Positions 19,418-27,968 are shown, counted from the first letter of the stretch. The stretch: DNA of 54,591 nucleotides from Candidatus Heteroruminococcus faecigallinarum (GCA_904387055.1 CAJFKV010000009.1:1-54591); one strand, 5' to 3'. Made by a program: numbers and translations. Notes: a model not told the origin generated them from the sequence alone.

Positions 19418-21523
19418 ATGACAACCGAAACCACCTTCCCCCGTGTTCCCCAGCTCTTTGGCTCCATGGTCTTCAACGACCATGCCATGCGGGAGCGGCT
19501 GCCCCGGGAGACCTATAAGGCCCTCCAACGGACCATCCAGCTGGGAAAAAGCCTGGACGAAAGCATCGCCAACGTGGTGGCCAACGCCATGAAGGACTGG
19601 GCCCTGGAACGGGGCGCCACCCACTTTACCCACTGGTTCCAGCCCATGACCGGCATCACGGCGGAGAAGCACGACGGCTTCATTGTTCCCGACGGCACCG
19701 GCGGGGCCATCATGGAATTCCGGGGCAAGGAGCTGATCAAGGGGGAACCGGATGCCTCCAGCTTCCCCTCCGGCGGGCTGCGCTCCACCTTTGAGGCCCG
19801 GGGCTACACCGCCTGGGACCCCACCTCCTACGCCTTTGTCAAGGGACATACCTTATATATTCCCACGGTCTTCTACTCCTACGGCGGCGAGGCGCTGGAC
19901 AAGAAGGCGCCCCTCCTGCGGTCGATGGAGGTCCTCAGCAAGCAGGCCCTGCGGATCCTCCGCCTCTTCGGGGTACCCGCCGACCGGGTTACCGCCATGG
20001 TGGGCCCGGAACAGGAGTATTTCCTGGTGGACAAGGCCCTCTACCGGCAGCGGGAGGATCTGGTCCTCTGCGGGCGGACCCTCTTCGGCGCCATGCCTCC
20101 CAAGGGTCAGGAGCTGGACGACCACTACTTTGGGTCCCTCCATCCCCGGGTGGAGGCCTTTATGGAGGATCTCAACCAGGAACTGTGGAAGCTGGGCATC
20201 CTGGCCAAAACCGAGCACAAGGAGGTCGCCCCCGGGCAGCACGAGCTGGCGGTGGTCTATACCAACACCAACCTGGCCACCGACCAGAACCAGCTGACCA
20301 TGGAGGTCCTCAAGCAGGTGGCCTACCGGCACAACCTGGCCTGCCTCCTCCACGAAAAGCCCTTTGCCGGGGTGAACGGCTCGGGCAAGCACAACAACTG
20401 GTCCCTGGCCACCAATACCGGCATCAACCTGCTGGAGCCGGGCGAGTCTCCCCGGGAAAACGCCCAGTTCCTTCTCTTCCTGTCGGCGGTTATCCAGGCG
20501 GTGGACGACTACCAGGATCTGCTGCGGATGTCGGTGGCCACCGCCAGCAACGACCACCGTCTGGGCGCCAACGAGGCCCCTCCCGCCATCCTCTCCATCT
20601 TCCTGGGGGACCAGCTGACCGCCGTCCTCCGCTCCATTGTGGATGAGGTGGAGTACCAGGAGAAGGGCCGGGAGGTCTTCAAGGTGGGAGCCCACGTGCT
20701 CCCCCGCTTCCCCAAGGATGTGACCGACCGGAACCGCACCTCCCCCTTCGCCTTTACCGGCAACAAATTCGAGTTCCGGATGCTGGGCTCCTCCCTTTCC
20801 ATCGCCGGGCCCAACATCGTTCTCAACACCATCGTGGCCGAATCCCTCCGCCAGTTTGCCGACCGGCTGGAGGGCGCCGAGGACCTGAACGAGGCCCTTC
20901 ACCAGCTGATCCGGGATACCCTCCAGCAGCACCGGCGGATCGTCTTTAACGGCAACAGCTACTCCAGCGACTGGGACGAGGAGGCTGCCCGCCGGGGGCT
21001 GTCCAACCTGCGGACCGCTGCCGACGCCCTTCCCGCCTTCCGCTCCCCCAAGAGTGAGGAGCTCTTTACCCGCCACAAGATCTTCACCTCCCAGGAGCTC
21101 CACTCCCGGTGCGACATTATGCTGGACCAGTACTGCAAGCAGCTCCAGCTGGAGGCCCGCACCATGATCTTCATGGCCCGTCGGCAGATCCTGCCCGCTG
21201 TTTCCCGGTTCTCCGCCCAGCTTACCCGTACCGCCTTGGACAAACAGGCGCTGGGGATCGGCGCCAGCGGCTACGAAGAGGATACCGCCGCCTTCCTCTC
21301 GAAGGAGAGCGCCTCCCTCCTGGAGGCCGTCAACCAGCTGGAGGCCGATCTTCTCGCCCTGCCTGGGGAGGGCGATCTGGAGGCTCTGGCCGGCCGATGC
21401 CGGGACGTACTCCGCCCCGATATGGAGCGGGTCCGCTCCTTCGCCGACCGGCTGGAGGAGAAGACCGGGGAAGAAGCCTGGCCCTTCCCCACCTACGAGC
21501 AGCTGCTGCGGCGCACACTGTAA
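19418..21523 (+). CDS. glnN: Type III glutamine synthetase
   Basis: This 701-aa enzyme condenses ammonia and glutamate to glutamine. It is the large GSIII form, with the family N-terminus FGSMVFNDHAMRERLP, the motif HFTHWFQPMTG, the ATP/metal region MVGPEQEYFLVD, the glutamate-flap region HEVAPGQHELA-like (KEVAPGQHELAVVYTN), and ASNDHRLGANEAPPAI. The length fits GSIII (about 700 aa) and not GSI (about 445). ATG at 19418 is 9 nt after AAAGGAG; the upstream TTG is too close. It sits between asnA and a separate GSI gene, behind a possible attenuator. Confidence 0.96.
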   Translation: MTTETTFPRVPQLFGSMVFNDHAMRERLPRETYKALQRTIQLGKSLDESIANVVANAMKDWALERGATHFTHWFQPMTGITAEKHDGFIVPDGTGGAIMEFRGKELIKGEPDASSFPSGGLRSTFEARGYTAWDPTSYAFVKGHTLYIPTVFYSYGGEALDKKAPLLRSMEVLSKQALRILRLFGVPADRVTAMVGPEQEYFLVDKALYRQREDLVLCGRTLFGAMPPKGQELDDHYFGSLHPRVEAFMEDLNQELWKLGILAKTEHKEVAPGQHELAVVYTNTNLATDQNQLTMEVLKQVAYRHNLACLLHEKPFAGVNGSGKHNNWSLATNTGINLLEPGESPRENAQFLLFLSAVIQAVDDYQDLLRMSVATASNDHRLGANEAPPAILSIFLGDQLTAVLRSIVDEVEYQEKGREVFKVGAHVLPRFPKDVTDRNRTSPFAFTGNKFEFRMLGSSLSIAGPNIVLNTIVAESLRQFADRLEGAEDLNEALHQLIRDTLQQHRRIVFNGNSYSSDWDEEAARRGLSNLRTAADALPAFRSPKSEELFTRHKIFTSQELHSRCDIMLDQYCKQLQLEARTMIFMARRQILPAVSRFSAQLTRTALDKQALGIGASGYEEDTAAFLSKESASLLEAVNQLEADLLALPGEGDLEALAGRCRDVLRPDMERVRSFADRLEEKTGEEAWPFPTYEQLLRRTL

Positions 21524-21548
21524 TCGCAAAACCCTCTATTTAACAAGG

Positions 21549-21591
21549 CCCTCCCGTGGGTGAAGGGAATCCGCGGGAGGGTCACTTCTTT
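21549..21591 (+). terminator. Terminator after the GSIII gene
   Basis: CCCTCCCGTGG (21549-21559) pairs with CCGCGGGAGGG (21571-21581), followed by TCACTTCTTT. Confidence 0.75.
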
Positions 21592-21602
21592 GCCTGAGGC
21601 GC

Positions 21603-21631
21603 TTGATTTTTCCACCGCCATGGGTTAGACT
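21603..21631 (+). promoter_or_regulatory. Promoter of the GSI gene
   Basis: TTGATT (21603-21608), 17 nt, TAGACT (21626-21631). Confidence 0.55.
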
Positions 21632-21663
21632 AAAACCGTATTTCAAGGATGGGAGTGACGGTT

Positions 21664-22989
21664 GTGCTTCAAAACCACACCATTTCGGAATTGATGCAGT
21701 TTATCCGCGACAACGGCATTCAATTTATCCGCCTGGCCTTCTGCGACATCTTCGGGGTGCAAAAGAACATCTCCATCATGTCCTCCCAGCTGCCCCAGGC
21801 GTTTGAACGGGGGGTGTCCTTCGACGCCTCGGCCATCGCCGGCTTCGCCAATGTGGCCGAGTCGGACCTCTTCCTCTTTCCCGATCTGGAGACCTTTTCC
21901 CTCCTTCCCTGGCGATCCTCCCAGGGGTGCGTGGGCCGCTTCTTCTGCGACATCCGCCGGCCGGATGGTTCCCCCTTCGAGGGGGACAGCCGCAGCCTCC
22001 TTCAGCGGACGGTGGCCCGGGCGGAAGGGATGGGCTACACCTTCCAGTTCGGTCCCGAGTGTGAATTCTACCTTTTCCAGACCGACGAGCAGGGCCGCCC
22101 CACCCGCGTCCCCCACGACCAGGCCGGGTATTTTGACATCGCCCCGGTGGACCGGGGGGAGGACTTCCGCCGGGAGCTCTGCCTCACCCTGGAGGAGATG
22201 GGGATCCAGCCGGAACGGTCCCACCACGAGCAGGGTCCCGGTCAAAACGAGATCGACTTCCGCTGTTCCTCCCCCCTCCAGGCGGCGGACAATCTGATGG
22301 CCCTGCGCTCGGCGGTCAAGGCCATCGCCGCCCAGCACGGCCTCTACGCCTCCTTCCTGCCCAAGCCCATCGCCAACCAAAGCGGAAGCGGGCTGCATAT
22401 CAACCTGTCCCTCCACCACCAGGGGGAAAACCTGTTCCAGGGGTTCCAGCGGTCCGCCAGCCCCCAGGCGGCCAGTTTTCTGGCGGGGGTGCTGCGGCGG
22501 ATGGGGGAGATCACCGCCTTTGCCAATTCCCTGCCCAGCTCTTATCGGCGGCTGGGCCTTTACGAGGCGCCTTCGGCCGTCACCTGGTCCTGCCAGAACC
22601 GGTCCCAGCTGGTGCGGGTCCCCGCCGCCAGCGGTCCCGACTGCCGGATGGAGGTCCGCTCCCCCGACCCGGCCTGCAACCCCTATCTCACCGTTGCCCT
22701 CCTGCTGGAGGCAGGGCTGGAGGGGCTGCGGGATCGACTGCCCCTGTCCCCCCCGGCGGACTTTGACCTCTATTCCGCCACCCCTTCCCAGAAGGAACAC
22801 CTGTCCTTCCTCCCCCGCTCTCTGACCGAGGCCCTGGAGCTGGCAGAGGCGAGCGCCTTTGTCCGGGAGATGATGCCGCCCGCCATGCTGGAAAACTACC
22901 TGGCCCATAAGCGCCGGGAGGCCTGGCAGTACGACAGCGGCGAAGAAGGATACGAGCAGGAGCTGGCCCACTTTTTTGAACGGGTGTAG
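21664..22989 (+). CDS. glnA: Type I glutamine synthetase
   Basis: This 441-aa enzyme makes glutamine from glutamate, ammonia and ATP. GSI marks are FIRLAFCDIFG near the N-terminus, FGPECEFYLF (metal ligand region), HHEQGPGQNEIDFR, the ATP site KPIANQSGSGLHINLSL and RMEVRSPDPACNPYLTVA. No adenylylation-site tyrosine motif (NLYDLP) is seen, as in low-GC Gram-positive enzymes. GTG at 21664 is preferred, with GGGAG 8 nt upstream; ATG at 21649 has no spaced RBS. The ANTAR gene follows after 44 nt and is probably cotranscribed. Confidence 0.95.
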   Translation: MLQNHTISELMQFIRDNGIQFIRLAFCDIFGVQKNISIMSSQLPQAFERGVSFDASAIAGFANVAESDLFLFPDLETFSLLPWRSSQGCVGRFFCDIRRPDGSPFEGDSRSLLQRTVARAEGMGYTFQFGPECEFYLFQTDEQGRPTRVPHDQAGYFDIAPVDRGEDFRRELCLTLEEMGIQPERSHHEQGPGQNEIDFRCSSPLQAADNLMALRSAVKAIAAQHGLYASFLPKPIANQSGSGLHINLSLHHQGENLFQGFQRSASPQAASFLAGVLRRMGEITAFANSLPSSYRRLGLYEAPSAVTWSCQNRSQLVRVPAASGPDCRMEVRSPDPACNPYLTVALLLEAGLEGLRDRLPLSPPADFDLYSATPSQKEHLSFLPRSLTEALELAEASAFVREMMPPAMLENYLAHKRREAWQYDSGEEGYEQELAHFFERV

Positions 22990-23033
22990 CCGTCCCCGGA
23001 AACCGGGTTCCTGCCAGGGAAGGAGGTGAAGCC

Positions 23034-23612
23034 ATGGAAAGAACGCTGGCGGTCTGTGTACCCAAACACCGGGAAGCCATGGCTTCCCTCTTGTCCAGCT
23101 GCGGCTGCGGGCCGGTGCTCTTTGCCCAGAGCGCCGGGGAGGCTCGCCGCCGGCTGCTGGAGGGCGAGTTCCAGCTGGTGGTGATCAACGCCCCCCTCCC
23201 CGACGAATTCGGCCGGGACCTGGCCCTGTCGGTGGTGGACTCCGCCCCGGCGGGGGTCATCCTCTTCGTGGCGTCCGCCCAGGCCAAGGAGGTGGCCGCC
23301 GGGGTGGAAAAGCTGGGGGTCTTCGTGCTGGAAAAGCCGGTCTCCCGCATCCTCTTTTCCCAGGCAGCCCGGCTGGCCGGCGCTTCCTGGGGCCGCCTCT
23401 TCCGCCTTCACCAGGAAAACCGCCGGCTGCTGGGCCAGCTGGAAGACATCCGGCTCATCTGCCGGGCCAAGTGTGCCCTCTGCCGCCGCTTCTCCATGAC
23501 CGAGGACGAGGCCCACCACTACATTGAGCACCGGGCCATGGACCTGCGGGTCTCCCGGCGGGAGGCCGCCCTGGAGGTGCTGGCCAGCTGCGGCGAGGCG
23601 GCGGACCGGTAA
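23034..23612 (+). CDS. ANTAR-domain RNA-binding antiterminator with degenerate receiver
   Basis: This 192-aa protein combines a receiver-like N-terminal domain (residues 1-115) with a C-terminal helical ANTAR domain (about 133-190; MTEDEAHHYIEHRAMDLRVSRREAA). ANTAR proteins bind paired hexaloop hairpins in nascent RNA and prevent termination. Genes of this type commonly follow glutamine synthetase in clostridia. The receiver keeps the KP pair (K101-P102) but has Asn52 where the phosphorylated aspartate is expected (VVINAPLPDEFG). It is therefore unlikely to be phosphorylated in the usual way. Four cysteines cluster between the domains and at 143-150 (CRAKCALC). It is likely cotranscribed with glnA. 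Its RNA targets were not identified. Confidence 0.85.
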   Translation: MERTLAVCVPKHREAMASLLSSCGCGPVLFAQSAGEARRRLLEGEFQLVVINAPLPDEFGRDLALSVVDSAPAGVILFVASAQAKEVAAGVEKLGVFVLEKPVSRILFSQAARLAGASWGRLFRLHQENRRLLGQLEDIRLICRAKCALCRRFSMTEDEAHHYIEHRAMDLRVSRREAALEVLASCGEAADR

Positions 23613-23630
23613 CTGCCATCCTACGCAAGA

Positions 23631-23672
23631 CGCCCCCGGCGGTCCGAAAGACCGCCGGGGGCGTTGTTGGTT
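23631..23672. terminator. Terminator between the ANTAR gene and mazF
   Basis: CGCCCCCGGCGGTC (23631-23644) pairs exactly with GACCGCCGGGGGCG (23650-23663), loop CGAAA, followed by TTGTTGGTTT. Confidence 0.85.
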
Positions 23673-23732
23673 TCCAAGGGAAGCTGCAGGGCCTGTTTCC
23701 GCCAGACCGCCCGATGGGCGGAGGATGGGGGA

Positions 23733-24110
23733 TCAGGTAAAGGTGGTCTGCTGGGTGGGGCGGGGGCTTCGCAACCCAAAGCTCACCGACAGGGCCCGGT
23801 CGATCTTGGCCATGGCGTCCTCGTCCAGGCGTCCCATCCGCTCCTTGAGGCGGCGCTTATCCAGGGTGCGGACCTGCTCCAGCAGCACCACCGAGTCCCG
23901 GGAAAGGCCGCAGCTGCGGGAAGACAGCTCAATATGGGTGGGGAGCTTGGATTTGTCCCGCTGGCTGGTGATGGCCGCGGCAATGACGGTGGGGCTGTAA
24001 CGGTTCCCCAGGTCGTTTTGTACGATCAGCACCGGCCGGATGCCGCCTTGTTCCGAGCCGACCACCGGGCTAAGGTCGGCATAGTAGATCTCTCCTCTTT
24101 TTACCGTCAC
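23733..24110 (-). CDS. ndoA: MazF/PemK-type endoribonuclease toxin (NdoA/EndoA)
   Basis: This 125-aa protein matches the Firmicute EndoA/MazF family: MTVKRGEIYYADLSPVVGSE, GGIRPVLIVQND, SPTVIAAAITSQ, KLPTHIEL and LEQVRTLDKRR. Family members cut mRNA at short ACA- or UAC-type sites and are held inactive by a small antitoxin. GTG at 24110 has GGAG 10 nt upstream, which is better than GTG at 24119 (1-nt spacing). In B. subtilis an antitoxin gene (ndoAI) lies directly upstream; here the upstream 150 bp holds none. The overall order acpS ... lipoprotein ... ndoA matches B. subtilis, supporting orthology. Confidence 0.92.
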   Translation of the reverse strand: MTVKRGEIYYADLSPVVGSEQGGIRPVLIVQNDLGNRYSPTVIAAAITSQRDKSKLPTHIELSSRSCGLSRDSVVLLEQVRTLDKRRLKERMGRLDEDAMAKIDRALSVSFGLRSPRPTQQTTFT

Positions 24111-24247
24111 GACTATCACGCTCCGTCTGTATTTGGGTTCGGGAATAGTGTTGCCGGGACAGGCCCGATCTAATCACCCGGCGGCAAAATTCTTTCCTTC
24201 CCATTCCTGCCCCCTACCATACTATTCCTCCCTTTCCCCCGCTGCGC

Positions 24248-24282
24248 AAAGAGGGCCGCTCCCTTCCTCAGGGGCGGCCCTC
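24248..24282 (-). terminator. Terminator overlapping the end of the lipoprotein gene
   Basis: On the minus strand GAGGGCCG (24275-24282) pairs with CGGCCCTC (24251-24258), with further GGG/CCC pairing inside, and is followed by TTTGCGC. The lipoprotein stop codon lies in its loop. Confidence 0.6.
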
Positions 24283-24789
24283 CCCTTCCAGGGAAAAGCG
24301 CAGATTTTCAAAAGTGACAAGAAAGCTTTCCTGCGAAACCTCCAGGCGAAGAAATTTCCCGCTCTCCCGGTCAACCCACAGCCGGAAGGCGCCGCCGCTG
24401 CAGGTCCCCTGGGCCGCCCAGCTGCCGTCCTCCTGCTCCTCCAGCGGAAGAAGGGGCGCCTGCTCCAGGCATTCCTTCAGCAGCCGGAAGGGGGCGGAAG
24501 CGGGGAGACTGTCCGGCGGCAGCTGGACCGACAGCTCCCCCAGGGAGAGGACCAGCCCCTCTCCCGGCTCCTGGGCAAAGGCGAGGCCGTCCACCTCCCG
24601 AGGCTCTTCCAAGGTTAGGAAGAGGCCGCCTGTTTCCCGCCGGAGGATTCCCCGCCCTTCCCGGTCCTCCTGTTCCAGATAGACCACCGCCTCAAAGGGG
24701 GCGGCAGACGGGTACACCGGCTCCGGCTGGACCAGGGGATGGCCGCAGCCGGCCAGCAGCAGAACCAGCAGCAGGGGGACCAGTTTCAT
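24268..24789 (-). CDS. Small lipoprotein of unknown function
   Basis: This 173-aa protein starts with a lipoprotein signal peptide: M-K then a leucine-rich core and the lipobox LLAGC, cysteine at residue 15. The mature part is acidic (about 40-173), with alternating beta-like stretches such as AVVYLEQED, LFLTLEEP and FRLWVDRESGKFLRLEVS. These resemble the LolA/YdcC-type lipoprotein fold, whose gene lies at the same place near ndoA in B. subtilis; I could not confirm the family. The RBS AAAGGAG is 9 nt before the ATG. It is anchored to the outer face of the membrane. Confidence 0.75.
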   Translation of the reverse strand: MKLVPLLLVLLLAGCGHPLVQPEPVYPSAAPFEAVVYLEQEDREGRGILRRETGGLFLTLEEPREVDGLAFAQEPGEGLVLSLGELSVQLPPDSLPASAPFRLLKECLEQAPLLPLEEQEDGSWAAQGTCSGGAFRLWVDRESGKFLRLEVSQESFLVTFENLRFSLEGEGRP

Positions 24790-24891
24790 GGCAGAGGGCT
24801 CCTTTCCCGGGGCGGTTGCGCCGCCGTTCCCTCTATTGTATGTCCTCCTCTCCACAGCCAGAACCGGGCCGGCGCTCCCCCTAAACGCGCA

Positions 24892-24919
24892 AAGCGGGAG
24901 CCCGGCCGGGCTCCCGCTT
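24892..24919 (-). terminator. Terminator after the NAD(P)H-hydrate repair gene
   Basis: Perfect 14-bp self-complementary sequence AAGCGGGAGCCCGG / CCGGGCTCCCGCTT, followed on the minus strand by TGCGCGTTTAGG. Confidence 0.7.
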
Positions 24920-24950
24920 GGGAAACAATTCGAATTCTCCCTACAGGATG

Positions 24951-26471
24951 CTAGTCCTTCCATTCCAGAAACACATCTCCGATGGCATCCAGCAGATCGG
25001 TGGGAAGCATGGCCTCCTCCGACCGCCGCCGGGCCGCCAGCTCCCCGGCCCGGCCGTGGATCCAGGCCCCGCAGGCCGCCACCAGGGGCAGGGGAATCCA
25101 CCGGGCCGCCAGGGCGCCCACCATTCCCGCCAGCACGTCGCCGCTGCCCGCCCGGGCCATGCCGGGGGTACCGGTATGGTTGTAATACACATCCCCCTCC
25201 GGGGTATGGATGGTGGTGGCCGGCCCCTTGAGCAGCAGGTGTACCTGATGCTGCCTGGCAAAGGCGGAGGCCAGAGGCAGCCGGCTGGCCGCCACCTCCT
25301 GGGGTTCCATCTGGAGCAGGCGGCCCATCTCCCCCAGGTGGGGGGTGAGCAGCAGCGGGCAGTCCCGCTCGTGGAGAAGGTCGATGTTCCGGGCGGCAGC
25401 GTTGAGGGCGTCCGCATCCAGCACCACCGGCACGGTGCTTTTGGAAAGAAGATGGCCCACCAGCTGGGCAGTCTGGGGGCTGTCCCCCAGCCCGCAGCCC
25501 ACAAGGAGGGCGCTGCACCGATTTAGCGCCTCCTCCAGGGCGGACAGCTGCTCCTCGCGGCTTCCCTCCAGGGGAAGGAGGATGCAGCTGGGCACCCGCT
25601 GGGCCACAAACCGGCAGACCTGGGGAGTCGAGGCGATCTGCACATAGCCCGCCCCGGCTCGGGCTGCTCCCTCCGCCGCCAGGACCGCGGCGCCCAGGTA
25701 CCGGTCGCTGCCCACCACACAGAGCAGATGACCGAAGTTCCCTTTGTGGCTCTCCCGGGGGCGGGGAGGAAACTGCTCCGCCACCAGCTCCCGGTCGGTG
25801 AGGAGGTGCACCGGCCCTTCCTCCGCCGGCAGGTCCTCCGGAATGCCGATCTCCACCGGCAGCAGCCGCCCGCAGAGGGGAAGGGACGGGTCGGTAAGGT
25901 GGGCCGGCTTGTAGGCGTGGAAGACGGCGGTGAAATCGGCCCGCACCGCCTGGGGATCGGCCTCGCCGGTATCGGCGCAGACGCCGGTGGGCAGATCCAG
26001 CGCCACCACCGCGCAGATCGACCGGTTGATCAGCTGGCAGATCTCCCGGTGGGGCTCGTCCAGCGGCAGCCGGAAGCCGGTGCCGTAGATGGCGTCCACA
26101 ATCACGTCGGTATGGCCGCACAGCTGCCGGATCTTCTCCTCGTTCCCGCTGTAGAGGGCGACCGGCAGGTCCGCCTCCACCACCCGGTCATAGGCCTCCT
26201 TGGCCTCCCGCGTGGTGGGGTACCCGTCGGTGAGGACCACCGCCACCTTCGCCCCCAGCTCCTGGAACCGGACGGCGGCGATAAACCCGTCCCCGCCGTT
26301 GTTCCCCCGCCCGCAGAAGAGCAGGCAGCTCCTTCCCTCCATAGGGATCAGCCGCTGCACCGCGTCGGCGGCGCCCAGACCTGCCCGCTCCATCAGGGAA
26401 AAATAGCTGCTTCCCGACAGGACCGCCCCTGCCTCCGCCGCCTTCATCTGGGCCGATGTCAACACCTTCAC
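24951..26471 (-). CDS. nnr: Bifunctional NAD(P)H-hydrate epimerase / ADP-dependent dehydratase
   Basis: This 506-aa fused enzyme repairs hydrated NAD(P)H. The N-terminal YjeF_N epimerase (about 1-210) carries CGRGNNGGDGFIAA. The C-terminal YjeF_C ribokinase-like dehydratase (about 225-500) carries GHLLCVVGSDRYLGAAVLAA and the ADP-site motif RAGSGDVLAGMVGALAA. GTG at 26471 fits GGAGG with a 9-nt spacer and overlaps the stop of the PPC-domain gene, showing translational coupling. The context acpS–PPC–nnr–lipoprotein–ndoA is the conserved Firmicute neighbourhood, without alr. Confidence 0.95.
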   Translation of the reverse strand: MKVLTSAQMKAAEAGAVLSGSSYFSLMERAGLGAADAVQRLIPMEGRSCLLFCGRGNNGGDGFIAAVRFQELGAKVAVVLTDGYPTTREAKEAYDRVVEADLPVALYSGNEEKIRQLCGHTDVIVDAIYGTGFRLPLDEPHREICQLINRSICAVVALDLPTGVCADTGEADPQAVRADFTAVFHAYKPAHLTDPSLPLCGRLLPVEIGIPEDLPAEEGPVHLLTDRELVAEQFPPRPRESHKGNFGHLLCVVGSDRYLGAAVLAAEGAARAGAGYVQIASTPQVCRFVAQRVPSCILLPLEGSREEQLSALEEALNRCSALLVGCGLGDSPQTAQLVGHLLSKSTVPVVLDADALNAAARNIDLLHERDCPLLLTPHLGEMGRLLQMEPQEVAASRLPLASAFARQHQVHLLLKGPATTIHTPEGDVYYNHTGTPGMARAGSGDVLAGMVGALAARWIPLPLVAACGAWIHGRAGELAARRRSEEAMLPTDLLDAIGDVFLEWKD

Positions 26472-26911
26472 TGGGTCATTCCTCCTTCCGGGTCCAGCTT
26501 CCACAGCTCCAGACCGGTTTTCTCGTCATGGACCCGCTCCACCGTTCCCGGCAACAGTTCCAGAAAAAGCTCGGCGGTGGCGCTGATCCGGGCCTCCTTC
26601 AGATGGCCGCCCCAGCAGGCCCCGGTTTCGTCGGCCAGCACCCCATGCAGGTGCAGGTACGGCTCCCCGTTCTTCCGGGTCAGGCTGCCGGTGACGGTGC
26701 AGATCTCCAGGGGGCGCTCCAGCGTCACCGGGGAGAACCGCTGCTCGTCCAGGCGGTAGAGCCCCACCACACAGTGGTCGCTGGCCCCCAGGCCCTCCAC
26801 CTTGGCCAGGGAGATCTTCTCCCGGCGGGCCAGCTCCAGGAGGGAGGCGCACAGCTCCTCCCCTCGCTCCAGCCGCAGCAGGATGTGGTTTCCTTTGTGT
26901 TCGTATCGCAT
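26468..26911 (-). CDS. PPC-domain (DUF296) protein
   Basis: This 147-aa protein is a single PPC/DUF296 domain. It begins MRYEHKGNHILLRLERGEE, followed by SLLELARREKI. It carries the family metal-site-like motif YLHLHGVLAD and the repeated GHLKEARIS. PPC domains occur in plant AT-hook proteins and as stand-alone bacterial proteins; the bacterial ones are often labelled DNA-binding without direct proof. It lies between acpS and nnr, overlapping the latter by 4 nt. GGAGG precedes the ATG. Confidence 0.9.
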   Translation of the reverse strand: MRYEHKGNHILLRLERGEELCASLLELARREKISLAKVEGLGASDHCVVGLYRLDEQRFSPVTLERPLEICTVTGSLTRKNGEPYLHLHGVLADETGACWGGHLKEARISATAELFLELLPGTVERVHDEKTGLELWKLDPEGGMTQ

Positions 26912-26929
26912 GGAATCATCCCTCCTTGG

Positions 26930-27292
26930 TCATTCCTTCCAGGCGGTGATCACCGCCCCGGCGGTGGTCTGGGTATGGGTCAGGCTGACGGCAAACCGCC
27001 ATCCCTCCCCCAGGGCGGCCGCCCGCCCGCTCAGCGCCAGATAGGGCCGGCCCAGCGGGTCCCGCAGCACCGCCACCTCCCGCAGGGCAAAGCCCCGCAC
27101 CCCGGTGCCCATGGCCTTGGCAAAGGCCTCCTTGGCGGCAAAGTTGGCCGCCACCGTCTGGGGAGCCTGTTTCCGCAGCAGAAAATACGCCTGCTCCTCC
27201 GGGGAGAAAAACCGGCGGAGAAAGGGCCCCGTCTCCATCGCCCGGGCAATCCGGTCCACCTCGACCAGGTCCATACCGTTTCGCAGCTCCAT
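26930..27292 (-). CDS. acpS: Holo-[acyl-carrier-protein] synthase
   Basis: This 120-aa enzyme transfers 4'-phosphopantetheine from CoA to acyl carrier protein, activating fatty acid synthesis. The N-terminal GMDLVEVDRIARAM holds the magnesium-binding aspartate. The second signature FAAKEAFAKAMGTGVRG has the catalytic glutamate and lysine. The C-terminus shows VSLTHTQTTAGAVI. ATG at 27292 has AAAGGAGG upstream; longer frames extend into non-conserved sequence. It is the first gene of the acpS–PPC–nnr unit. Confidence 0.96.
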   Translation of the reverse strand: MELRNGMDLVEVDRIARAMETGPFLRRFFSPEEQAYFLLRKQAPQTVAANFAAKEAFAKAMGTGVRGFALREVAVLRDPLGRPYLALSGRAAALGEGWRFAVSLTHTQTTAGAVITAWKE

Positions 27293-27461
27293 ACACGCCT
27301 CCTTTGGGGGCCGGCAGATCCCCGCAGCAGCCCCCGGCAGGGGCCATCCCCGAAACCACGGGGAACGCCCTTCCCCATTTGGGAACAGTATACCATTTTT
27401 CCCAGTGGCAAACAACGGTTTTTGACCAGGAATACACGCCAATCCAGACGCCCCTCTTCCC

Positions 27462-27492
27462 AAAAGCGCCGGCTTGTTCCACCGGCGCTTTT
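27462..27492 (-). terminator. Terminator after the Lrp-family gene
   Basis: AAAAGCGCCGG (27462-27472) pairs with CCGGCGCTTTT (27482-27492). Confidence 0.8.
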
Positions 27493-27509
27493 CCTGGGAA
27501 ATCTCTTCT

Positions 27510-27968
27510 TTACAGCCGCAGCCCCTTGATGTCCTTGATCCGGGAGACAATCACGTTGCAGGTGTACTCCACCACCCCGGGCAGCTGGTCGATGGTGTCG
27601 TACATCAGCCGTTCCATCTCCTCGTTGGAGGAGGCCACCCCATGGACATGGAGCTTGCTCTTCCCGGTTACCCGGTAGATCTGGGTAACCGTCTCGTTCT
27701 CCTTCAGCCGCCGGGCCACCTCCATCAGGGATTCGGGGGTTGTCTCGATCTCAAAGTAGCAGGAGACCGCCCCGCTGATCTTCTGGGGATTGACGATGGT
27801 GGTGTACTCCTCGATGATCCCCTTCTTCTCCAGGGCCTGCACCCGCATCTTGACCGCCACCCGGGAGATTCCCACCTGCTGGCCGATCTCCGAATAGGAC
27901 ATCCGGGCGTTGCGGATGAGCAGCTGGAGGATCTGCTGGTCCAGCTGGTCCAGTCCATCCAAAAACAT
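27510..27968 (-). CDS. Lrp/AsnC-family transcriptional regulator
   Basis: This 152-aa protein has the Lrp/AsnC layout. The winged helix-turn-helix spans residues 1-60 (LDQLDQQILQLLIRNARMSYSEI, VGISRVAVKMRVQALEKKGII). The RAM ligand-binding domain follows (about 65-150), with the beta-alpha-beta pattern around SCYFEIETTPESLMEVA and VTQIYRVTGKSKLHVHG. Such proteins sense amino acids or related small molecules as octamers. ATG at 27968 follows a G-rich RBS. It diverges from the MATE gene, and their promoters lie 19 nt apart, so it may regulate the pump and itself; this is inference. Confidence 0.93.
   Translation of the reverse strand: MFLDGLDQLDQQILQLLIRNARMSYSEIGQQVGISRVAVKMRVQALEKKGIIEEYTTIVNPQKISGAVSCYFEIETTPESLMEVARRLKENETVTQIYRVTGKSKLHVHGVASSNEEMERLMYDTIDQLPGVVEYTCNVIVSRIKDIKGLRL

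Noticed and set aside
21524..21663. ANTAR target (two hexaloop hairpins with A1 and G4) before glnA or GSIII
   Set aside because: I searched these leaders by eye. The hairpins present have loops of other sizes and lack the A-x-x-G loop pattern, so no ANTAR site is claimed.
24268..26121. 617-codon minus-strand frame spanning the lipoprotein and the repair enzyme
   Set aside because: Only its last 173 codons form a protein (lipoprotein with its own RBS and signal peptide). The upstream part is an out-of-frame reading of nnr.
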